Below are positions 11,101 to 18,572 of a stretch of 64,000 bases of DNA, in pieces. The DNA is from Lineus longissimus (taxonomy: Eukaryota > Nemertea > Pilidiophora > Heteronemertea > Lineidae). The notes under the pieces were generated by a model. The model was not told the origin of the DNA. It saw only the letters and a list, made by a program, of their open reading frames with translations, and did no database searches. The stretch covers positions 6,264,001 to 6,328,000 of the forward strand of contig NC_088317.1 of NCBI RefSeq assembly GCF_910592395.1, written 5' to 3'. The first letter of the stretch is position 1; the number at the start of each line of letters is the position of its first letter. The position numbers were made by a program, and so were the translations under genes.

Positions 11101-13370
11101 GGAACAGTACTCTCCGCTGGAACACAATTGTTGTAGACCACATTGATTTATCAGATTGACTAAGCATTGCCGATGATGGGCAACAGCAGAATATAACTGA
11201 CCATTTACCGGTTGACGAAATTTATATACGATATACAAGAACTCGGTCAAAAGAGTCCGTTGCTCCAAAAAGCGCATTAAAGCGAATTAAATGACACCGA
11301 ATATGAGTTTAAAGGCTGATGCCTACGCCGTTCGTTGAAAACTTGAAATGAGTATTTGGATATGAACATTTTCATTTGCGTAAATACGTACTGAAGATAT
11401 AAATTTCAGCACTGCCGTACACATTATATAAATACTATAATACAAAGCTTCAGCAAATTCGTATGCATTTAAACTGCACTACAGCATTGTGTATGTACTG
11501 CATTTCTATTTTCCTGAAGTAGTTACGGAGGGTCCTTTACGTATTTAAAATAGCATTTCACGATCTATTTCGACAGTATTTAGCTAGTCTTTCTGAATAA
11601 GTGATACACCGCGCATTTCTCTCAAACTGATCTTATACAAGATTTGCGAGTATACCATAGTCTTAGATATCCTGGTTTCAAATAATCCAAATTAAAGAAA
11701 TGGACATCATTTACATCAAGTACATATAATATGAATGTTTGTTCGTATGGTGATAGCGATCGTTAAAATGTTTCAAGTGAATAATATTTAAAAATTTGCT
11801 CTTGAAATTCATGACTATAAAACGATTTCATCACCGAGTTTAATAAAACGCACAGCAAGGGCGAATGGTCACGTCCTCGAATACCAGAGTCAGTCGTATG
11901 CTACCCCCCCCCCCGCACACGTTTATGGCTGGCGCGAGTGGACAGAATGCCACGGCATAAATAGGAATTGTGGTGTGATTGTGGTGTGGCATAATTCTCA
12001 ATTATTGTGGTGTGGTATAATTCTCAATTATGGTGCACCATAAATCAACCAATCAAAACCTCGGATCTCGTGAATTATGCTGCGGCATAAGTTGAATTGT
12101 GGTGTGGGTCTATTCGGCAAAAGCAGTCAACCAATCAGATAGCCGGTAATTGTGGACTGAAGTGTCATTAATGGAGGACGGATTGTGATTTGTGTGTTGA
12201 TGTTTTTTTCAAAACACGATTGCAGGACATGTGATCTTTGAGACTTCGCGGGAAGTGAAATTGTAAAAAATGCAAACCTCCAAAGATTTTCAGATAAGTA
12301 TTTTTAGGGTAGTAAAAAAGAGCAGGACTGTGAAGGGCTTGAGATCAAGGATCGCATGCAATGAGAAGGAATAGAGAAAGAACCAAAATTTAGCAACCTA
12401 CGTGCATTTGTTGACATTTGAGCTTCGCACGTTTTATACAATTTCTCTTCCGGCGAAATCTCAAAGATCACATGACATGTAATCGTGTATTGAAAATAAC
12501 ATCAACCCACAAATCGCGTCCACAATTCTCACTTCCGTTCTCCATAAATGACACTTCCGTCCACAATTCCCGGCTATCTGATTAGTTTACTGCTTTTGCC
12601 GAATATACCCACACCACAATTCAGATTTATGCCGCGGCATAATTAGAGATCCGAGGTATTGATTGGTTGATTAATGGTGCACCATAATTGAGAATTACGC
12701 CACACCACAATTCAGATTTATGCCGTGGCATAATTCGGAATTCTGTCCACTCTCGCCAGCCATACACGTTAGTCATGTTAATTAGCATTAATTGCACTGT
12801 TGACGGAAGGAAAACGTCCTACCTTGTGCTAAGATTGCAGTGACCACAATGGCCACCCATGCCAATGGAGATTTCATTCTAAAAGAAACCGATAGAAAGG
12901 AAAAGGAAAAAGTTATCGTTAGAAAACGCAATGAATACTTCGAAGAGGTCGACGGTTAATAAGCAGTTGTGTTTGTTTTCACCAATTATAATATGCGGTT
13001 TTATCAGTCACATACAGATAACAGATAATCTACCACTTCATTTTCAGGGGCAAAATATCTGACATCAATATTATGGCATAAAAGAGGTTCCAAAGTCTGC
13101 CAATTTGGTTTTTAAGGTTGAAAAGTGTGGTAAATACGCGCACGTTCTGTTATTAGGCAGTGTTAGTTGTCAAGGGGAGTTTAGAGCAATCACATCAAGA
13201 CCGAATATACTTGTTGAGTTAAAAATATAGTTATAACAGCAACACCAAGAAGAATCAAACCTGAGCGAACGAGGAGGATTCGGAATTCGTTTGGATTTTT
13301 ACCTACCTTTGAGTGGAACTGCAAGGGCTTGCCAAAAGAAACGGGGCAAAAATGCAATTGTTTCCCCAAC
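2127..13370 (-). CDS. Secreted F-type lectin / VWD-C8-TIL-EGF mosaic protein with micro-exon cysteine modules (gene 5' part; open to the left)
   Basis: The gene is assembled from 17 coding exons between 12877 and 2127 on the minus strand. All introns are GT/AG and all phases join; the total is 2251 nt (750 codons plus one base). Approximate order by residue: signal peptide 1-18; F-type lectin 19-179; four two-cysteine modules 180-243; VWD 244-433; C8 434-534; TIL 535-603; linker plus EGF-like domain 604-664; five further modules 665-750. No stop codon is reached, so the 3' part lies left of the window. Family knowledge: F-type lectins bind L-fucose, and VWD-C8-TIL units build large extracellular, often multimerising, mucosal or matrix proteins. 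Inference: a secreted fucose-recognising adhesive, innate-immune or matrix protein. The left extent, total length and number of VWD units are unknown. The right boundary (transcription start near 13370) is estimated from a TATA-like box. Confidence 0.9.
2863..2916 (-). CDS. Lectin gene exon 17: two-cysteine module 8
   Basis: A 54-nt micro-exon, phase 1-1, encoding RCPNAAEQWSQVEKKCIL. Confidence 0.82.
3018..3062 (-). CDS. Lectin gene exon 16: two-cysteine module 7
   Basis: A 45-nt micro-exon, phase 1-1, encoding RCPAEKKWTVNKCVD, among the shortest of the set. Confidence 0.82.
3612..3662 (-). CDS. Lectin gene exon 15: two-cysteine module 6
   Basis: A 51-nt micro-exon, phase 1-1, encoding RCAADYKWDEAKKDCIA. 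Confidence 0.82.
4591..4644 (-). CDS. Lectin gene exon 14: two-cysteine module 5
   Basis: A 54-nt micro-exon, phase 1-1, encoding NCPKAEEKWDTKDSKCVL. It is the first module after the EGF-like domain. Confidence 0.82.
5020..5200 (-). CDS. Lectin gene exon 13: linker and EGF-like domain
   Basis: The first about 30 residues hold two cysteines (KGCTVKYEC), as in the short segment after TIL domains. An EGF-like domain follows: CHKDASC, then NGQYACKCNDGFNGDGHSC. The GFNGDG turn is typical of nidogen-type EGF repeats. Phase 0 to phase 1. Confidence 0.9.
5620..5828 (-). CDS. Lectin gene exon 12: TIL domain
   Basis: A trypsin-inhibitor-like cysteine-rich domain: CEANASYTPKSYPACEKTC, then CVAGEPEDGCSCNEGYF and CVLPGKCGC. 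The ten-cysteine spacing fits TIL modules that follow C8 domains. It exits in phase 0 at CATATCGAC|GTAAGC. Confidence 0.9.
5982..6283 (-). CDS. Lectin gene exon 11: C8 domain
   Basis: The exon encodes about 100 residues with the C8 cysteine pattern, including CEFDVCFY and later CAKQGLGSVWRRANFC. The latter matches the C8 terminus (C...G..v..WR...fC). It enters in phase 2 and leaves in phase 1. Confidence 0.9.
6728..7047 (-). CDS. Lectin gene exon 10: VWD domain, second part
   Basis: The exon encodes IDGVDRTKSSFPI, then a strand-rich core and VEGICGTCNDNRNDDL, the GLCG.C..N..DD signature that closes VWD domains. In classical VWD proteins this CGxC is the oxidoreductase-like motif linked to disulfide multimerisation; here it reads CGTC. 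Phase 0 to phase 2. Confidence 0.93.
7523..7773 (-). CDS. Lectin gene exon 9: VWD domain, first part
   Basis: The exon opens with TCRCFASGDPHYYQYDG, the canonical VWD entry (CxCxxxGDPHYxxxDG, with the calcium-site Asp), followed by RIDFMGKCKYTF. It enters in phase 1 and leaves in phase 0 at GTTTTC|GTAAGT; 251 nt. Confidence 0.93.
8315..8365 (-). CDS. Lectin gene exon 8: two-cysteine module 4
   Basis: A 51-nt micro-exon, phase 1-1, encoding KCPSPQKYNTMFGTCEA. Tyr replaces Trp. It is the last module before the VWD domain. Confidence 0.8.
8771..8815 (-). CDS. Lectin gene exon 7: two-cysteine module 3
   Basis: A 45-nt micro-exon, phase 1-1, encoding RCIASQKWVGTKCVA. The WxGTKCV core matches exon 6, suggesting tandem exon duplication. 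Confidence 0.82.
9516..9563 (-). CDS. Lectin gene exon 6: two-cysteine module 2
   Basis: A 48-nt micro-exon, phase 1-1, encoding CPDYQQRWDGTKCVV. It shares RWDGTKCV-type residues with the next module. Confidence 0.82.
9806..9856 (-). CDS. Lectin gene exon 5: two-cysteine module 1
   Basis: A 51-nt micro-exon, phase 1-1, encoding PCSLGLKFDESTKKCVD. Phe occupies the usual Trp position. The acceptor is TTTCAG and the donor GTAAGT. Confidence 0.82.
10269..10505 (-). CDS. Lectin gene exon 4: F-type lectin domain, C-terminal half
   Basis: The exon encodes GSRLANFDIVVTY, then FNCNKQLQGRYVAVV, and LTLCEVEVFG, the closing strands of an F-type lectin. Joined to exon 3 it completes R-G-D-C-C-G-S-R, matching the RxDx4R fucose-binding signature. 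It is 237 nt, phase 1 to phase 1. Confidence 0.93.
10874..11116 (-). CDS. Lectin gene exon 3: F-type lectin domain, N-terminal half
   Basis: The exon encodes VNLALRKT, then AVDGNKNTNYY, then SCTHT, WWAVDL and VVLYNRGDCC. These are hallmarks of F-type lectins (a jelly-roll fold related to F5/8C discoidin domains): the AVDGN calcium-site region, the ligand His in CTHT, the WWxVDL strand, and the RGDCC loop with two contiguous cysteines. It begins and ends in phase 1; the donor CTGTG|GTAGGT cuts directly after the CC pair. Confidence 0.93.
11925..12763. mobile_element. Foldback (long terminal inverted repeat) element in lectin intron 2
   Basis: The ends atggctggcgcgagtggaca and tgtccactctcgccagccat are inverted copies. 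Similarity continues inward for more than 300 bp per arm (left about 11925-12265, right about 12440-12763), leaving a short centre. The flanks acacgttt (11917-11924) and acacgtta (12764-12771) look like an 8-bp target duplication with one mismatch. The arms contain repeats of ATTGTGGTGTGG and GGCATAATTC. No transposase ORF is present, so it is non-autonomous; an 8-bp duplication is typical of hAT and a few other superfamilies. Confidence 0.88.
12823..12877 (-). CDS. Lectin gene exon 2: start codon and signal peptide
   Basis: The exon encodes MKSPLAWVAIVVTAILAQ. A basic residue is followed by a hydrophobic core and Ala-x-Ala-like small residues, a textbook secretion signal. The acceptor TTTTAG|A precedes the ATG by one base, which makes this start convincing. 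It ends in phase 1 at CAAG|GTAGGA; the joined codon gives Ala. Confidence 0.85.
13307..13370 (-). other. Probable 5' untranslated exon 1 of the lectin gene
   Basis: A strong donor (CTCAAAG|GTAGGT, exon end 13307) lies upstream of the acceptor of the signal-peptide exon (exon start 12878, one base before the ATG). The 5' limit is estimated only. Confidence 0.5.
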
Positions 13371-13391
13371 GGATGCCAGGACGGTAATACC

Positions 13392-13405
13392 GAAAATATA
13401 TGAGC
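13392..13405 (-). promoter_or_regulatory. TATA-like box upstream of lectin gene exon 1
   Basis: On the minus strand CATATATTTT lies about 25-30 bp before the assumed start near 13370. It is a weak, position-based call. The surrounding sequence is partly duplicated at 16957-17020, but that copy lacks this box. Confidence 0.35.
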
Positions 13406-13878
13406 GAGCCTTATTTATTTCTTTGTAATACTAGTACTGCCAGAAACCCCTGTTGAATGTTGGTATTGACATTTGCGTAATACGAGAGAACCCGTCAAAG
13501 GAATTAACATATGTCGGAGATGAAATTTCAAACAAGGCCTCCATACACTGCATGACAAAAGTCATTTTGTGGCTTCTTTCCAAAAAAATGTTGCAATGTG
13601 TATACGATTGGAACTTTTGTTACGAAGTATCCATATGTCCCGCCTTGTTGAAAGTTGTATAACGTTAACCACAAAAGTCAATAGGTGTGTAGATGATTAC
13701 GACTATTGTGACCGTGTTTCAGGTGGCCGCTCCAGCTTCAAACTGTAGAGTCATCTTTTACAAAAGTCATTTCAGTGTGTATTCACTCAGTGACCTTTGT
13801 GGGCATGTTTACCCCTGTGGAAAGCCTGTGGAAAGCTGTGGAGAGCTGAATTGAATATGTTCAATTTTTGGAGACCTG

Positions 13879-14121
13879 TTGCTCATGGGACAGGAAGATG
13901 GCTACGTTGTTTTTAGAAGAAAAAAAAGAAGATTTTGTGATCTTTGGGGGGTGCAAGAATGTCTTTTCAACGTCAAGTCCCCTCTGTACCACGATAGGAA
14001 CGAAAAGAGGAAAAAGATAGCCGAAATCGCTACTGAATTGGACGTCACCGGTAAGGTTCACATCGGTAATGTTGGTAAATATGCCCCGACCAATTTCAAT
14101 ACACGTTTACCCAAGAAATAA
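13879..14121 (+). pseudogene. MADF-like domain fragment
   Basis: The ORF contains DLWGVQECLFNVKSPLYHD followed by EKRKKIAEIATELDV. This resembles the core of MADF (Myb/SANT-like) DNA-binding domains, in which a Leu-Trp/Tyr-Asn segment, a Y.dR motif and a wxxIAxEL helix occur in that order. Only about 45 residues match and the domain start is missing. A plausible donor (CACCG|GTAAGG) sits just after the helix near 14050 and a plausible acceptor (gacag) near 13892, so it could be one exon of a gene or a relic of a MADF-carrying transposon. No neighbouring exons were recognised. Confidence 0.4.
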
Positions 14122-17100
14122 ATGAACAAAATATATCAATATCCAGTTTAATATTATTTGCTTGGAAGACAATACAAGAAAATTGGATGCAAACCCTGTG
14201 ATTTGGATTGCAATTCATCCACTACTTATGAATCTATGTTGGTCGTTTAAATTAGAATGAGGACAGAGCAAATCGCACGCGGAGCCACTTCCCTTTGCGT
14301 GGTACACATGCTACAGTCCTATAGTCCAAAGATTCTGAGACAAAAAGGTAAATCTCATTCATGTTGATAATACTTGAGTGCTTGTACTGTTTTAATACCC
14401 GCCGTTGTTTATGCTAACAGCAGATGACGCAATCAAGAAAATCGCATTCGTCTGGTTCGTCTCCGCCGAATGATGACAATGAGAGACAGACATACCGATG
14501 CGACCAGTTCGGTGTCTGCCATGGTTATGAAGTGTGACGTCGGTGTAGAAGAGTTTTGGTCATTGTTGAAGTGGAATGTCATGAATGTGTAGTGAGCAGT
14601 CAACAACTGTGGAAAGTCACAAAAATATTTGTGGCAAATGGTGATTTCTGTGGCCTGTCGGGATCATTTTGTAGCAAATGTGTGCTACATTATTGACTAT
14701 TGTCGAGTGTCACCTCGAAACATATGTCGCAGTTGCGTTTTGCACGTCCACATGTCTATCAGTGTGTGGAGAAATTTCGACTTCTGTGAAATGTCATCAG
14801 AATGTCTTTTGTCGAAGGTGACTTTTGTAGCAGCTGATTTCTACTTTTGTCATGTAGTGTATGAAGGCCTGACAGAGAAAGCTGAACTATGGCTGGACGA
14901 GAGTTTGAGTTTTGATGATACAAAAAGGGTAACATTGACCGACTCCACTCACAGGCGATTTTAAACTTTGACATGTGACTATTCATTGTAAACACTGCCT
15001 TGTAGGCCGAATGAGCTGCCTGCTCCACCTGATGTGACCATTTCCCACCATAGTGGAAAAGCATTCCAAGATATGCGTCCACAACCTCAAACTCTTCGTA
15101 TCATCAATTCTTTAATTTTTTTCTCGCCCTTATCGAACCGTTGTAGCCACCAGGATTGCCATACATTGTATGTGAGTTAAGATTAAATTGTTTATTAATA
15201 AATGAAATTTTAATTCTTAATAACAGGATTTTTCCCAATTCTTCTTTATGGTAGAATCACCCACTTTATAGGTTCCTGCCACTTATCAAGTAGCCGCCAG
15301 ACTGGTGTAGTTCTTTGAACTATGGAAACCAGTATTGTCCAATTCCAGCAGTGTACAATTCTTTCAACACCGAACATTGGTGTTCAACCTACCCACTATT
15401 TGAGGGTTCACTGACTGGTACACCCTCTGCACTGCTACACTTTCAACACCAAACATCGGTGTTCAGCGGATCCCCTAAGTGAGTGTTCATGGATAGGTAC
15501 ACCGTCTTACAGTGTGTTGTGAACACCGTAAATGAGTGTTCATCAATATCATAAATCGGTGTCCCTGAAAATGAACACCACCTGTCGGTGTTCAATGAAC
15601 ACCGAAAAGGGGTGTAACCCCTACACCGAAAATCGGTGAGGAGCACTAAGTAACCCTGATTTTCAGTGTTCATTGAACACCCATTTTCAGTGTAACTGTT
15701 ACACCACTTTTATACTGTGTTGACAGGTAGGATCTCGAATGTGGACAGCGAGGCATTCTGGATTCCTTCTGGGACCAATCCTTCAAATTTGCGCTGACAT
15801 ATGCGTGTATAAACGAGAGAACCCGTCAAAAGAATGAATATATGTCGTCAGATGAAATACCACATTTTCATGAAGCAGGTGGTTCTGAAGTTGTCAATAT
15901 TTCGACAGAGAAACCTGAACCACTGCCAGCTGGGATGCGAGGCATTCTGGAGACTTTCTGAGGCCAATCCTTTGTCCATAATTACTACAATCTATTCGTG
16001 TACATTTGTAGATTTGTAGAGACCAAGGGGAGACGTTTAGAGCCCTTTCGATGAATTTTATTTGATACATACCACCAGATGGCGCCACCTTTCGTTCCAC
16101 ACATGTCCCTGAAATAGTGTAAACTTGGCCCGAAATATAGGCCTGATGTGGATCAAGTTCACCTATTCATAGATTGGTGGAATAATGTTTTTCCGTAAGG
16201 CAACCACCATGTGGCCAGACGAATATGAGCTTTAGACCAAATAGAAAAAGGGTGTTGCGGCTTTTCATTGATCGAATTTGACTTGAAGTGAAACTACAGT
16301 AATTCACTGTCGCGCAACTGAAGCCAGACACAGGCTCGCCTCGCAGATTGAAGGTATGTTGCATATTGTGTGGGTGATCGTTTAGGTCATAACTGCCACA
16401 CCCTACACATGTTAAGGTAAGTAGTGACCAAGCAAAGCATTTAGGCCACTTTAAACAGATTAAATTCGATACGGAAGAATGTTTCCGCCGAGATGCTAAA
16501 GTGTGTCTGATCAAGGCCTCACAACGAAAAAAATAAAAAAACGTACCTCATACCGACTGGCTACTGATCGTGATAAGACCACGACATTGGACCAATTCTG
16601 GGAGTCGATATTGGCCAAATAACGTTTTGCTAATCGGTCCGATATCGGGCCGAATGGACCAAGAATAGGATAGCACTGGAGGTTATGGAAGCCGCTCTAG
16701 AATTCTGTTCAACACTATTTCATCTAGATGATTGTTACCAACCGATTGGAGGTACCGTCCCTTCCTCCCACAAAGTTTAGTGAGCCTAAGAGATATTAAG
16801 TGAAGGGTACCCCATCCATGGTAGTTAAAAAAGCCCAAAGTCGTCCCACAAGTCGTCTTTTGTGAAGTGGCCGGTAGTGTTCCAAATAAGGCTCCATTTG
16901 TGGCTGGAGTCAAACGTGCACAATAAACAATCCTTTACAATACAAAAAAATCAGTTTACCAACAGACGCCAGGTGGGTAATACTAGTACTGCCAGAATCG
17001 CCCTTCGAGTGTTGCTTTGAAAACGATCAGTTCTCGAATAATAGTTTAGATTTAACACTTATATTTCGCGTGATGGATACAATAGCACCGGTTTACAATT

Positions 17101-17295
17101 CAGTTCTGCTGTGAGAGTCACTTTTCATGAAACATGTGATCAGAAAAATATTCAAATGAGAAACCAGACTTTACATTTCAATATTGTTAGCTAAACATGT
17201 TTTTGTTCGTGAGCCCTCACATCCTAAGTTACTCCTATACGTCATATCGACAGGTGGAGTATATTGAAAACCACTGCTGCCTCGATGGCGCTCCC
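14122..17295. other. Gene-free stretch with local duplications
   Basis: No convincing exon was found. Related segments recur: cgagagaacccgtcaaa near 13480 and 15815 with similar flanks; gcgaggcattctgga near 15750 and 15938; taatactagtactgccagaa at 13427-13446 and 16979-16998. The 14.57-14.87 kb part is TTTTGT/GTGG rich and low complexity; its ORFs have no recognisable domain. Confidence 0.5.
15361..15716. repeat. Degenerate array of GGTGTTCA / TGAACACC units
   Basis: The octamer-like core GGTGTTCA and its reverse complement alternate many times over about 350 bp (for example ttggtgttcaac, tcggtgttcagc, gtgttcaatgaacacc, gttcattgaacaccca), with variable spacers. It forms many small palindromes. 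No coding content. Confidence 0.75.
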
Positions 17296-18572
17296 ATTAG
17301 AGTTGTCCTCTAAAGAGAACAGTTCTAAGATTCCAAAATCCCAGGCCAGGGTATATATCATAACAGTAAGTCATGTAATATGTCATGTCAACATGATATA
17401 AGCATATGCGTGATTACATGTCACTATGGTTTAAGTTAGGTGATGTCCTTTTCAGTGCTGTTTATGGTTATAAATGACCAGAGTAATGCCAACAAAATGT
17501 AAGGTAGAATGGGGTATTTGTAGCCCCGGTTTATTTGTAGCCCCAGCATTGGGATATCAATCAATATCATAGGCAGGGGCTAAAATATTTTATTCTACCC
17601 TGTATCAACTGAATTGCAATGGAAAAATGTAGTCTGCCTGCAGTTTTGCAAATTGGATATGCCAGTTCTGTTGGCCATTGGCAGTGAAGTAATTTGTCAG
17701 AAGTTATCCGACATGACAATTTTGATTGCTGCCCTTGTTAATGGGGATGAATCAGTTGCGGATATGTATAGCGAATTATTCGGATGTTTCTATACACCAA
17801 GAATTGGGAGAGATGTTGTCCAATTTCTGGTCCAGAAGCCGAGGTTTTTTACAGTTTTTTTACGGTCGATGCATTCAATAATATTTGTTGGTACGAAAGC
17901 CCAGTAGGTTCATTCAAACTCAAAATGCAATATTCAAAACTCGACGTGGCAGGTTTGATGCTTGCTTCGTGAATGCATTGACTGTATGTCCGGTTAACGT
18001 CCAAAAAACCTCGGCTTCTGGACCAGAAATTGGACAACATCTTTCCCAATTCTTGGTGTATAGAATCATCCAAATAATCCGCTATACATATCCGCAACTG
18101 ATTCATCCCCACTGACAAGAGCAGCAAAGGCTCCTCATTAGCCTGTATCTCTTCTGAGGTGATGACCTGTGAGGTCATACCTCACGGACATGGTGTTGGG
18201 TGAAGATTGGAACAGTTCCAGAATAGTTCAGACTTTTAGAATTGTTGAACAATACCGATAGATCAGGACAGTTCCAACAATACAAACAAGGGGAATGTTC
18301 TGTCACTGTTCCACAATAATACAGATCATAGAGACATAATGGTTATCGAAAAAAAAAAAATCTCATTTTGACCAGCGTGTAGTTGCCTATTAACCTAAAA
18401 TTACTACATGACAGAACGATCATGGTCATGGTAAATTATAAACTGACACACCTTCATCAAAGGGGGATTATTTTACCTATTAAAAAATTAAATCATGCCC
18501 ATTTATTAACTGATCACACTGCCTGTCAATTTCGGAATTTTAGAACTGTTCTCTTCAGAGGACAACTCTAAT
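17296..18572. mobile_element. About 1.3-kb element bounded by 44-bp inverted repeats
   Basis: The left end (17296-17339, attagagttgtcctct then agagaacagttctaa) and the right end (18529-18572) are inverted copies with 4 differences. Inside are a separate hairpin element (17503-17599) and a second large palindrome with arms of about 155 bp (17727-17882 and 17968-18125). The ORFs inside are read from the palindrome and have no recognisable domain, so it is probably a non-autonomous composite DNA element. Confidence 0.75.
17503..17599. mobile_element. Hairpin MITE, GGTAGAATGGGG family (diverged copy)
   Basis: It starts ggtagaatggggtatttgta and ends in the inverted form ttttattctacc. The interior gggatatcaatcaatatcat matches the copy at 62731-62852. 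Confidence 0.8.

Noticed and set aside
13861-14061. Minus-strand ORF over the MADF-like segment
   Set aside because: Antisense shadow of the plus-strand frame.
17614-18178. ORFs of 62-109 codons on both strands near 17.6-18.2 kb
   Set aside because: They read the arms of a large palindrome, so both strands give similar peptides; no known domain.
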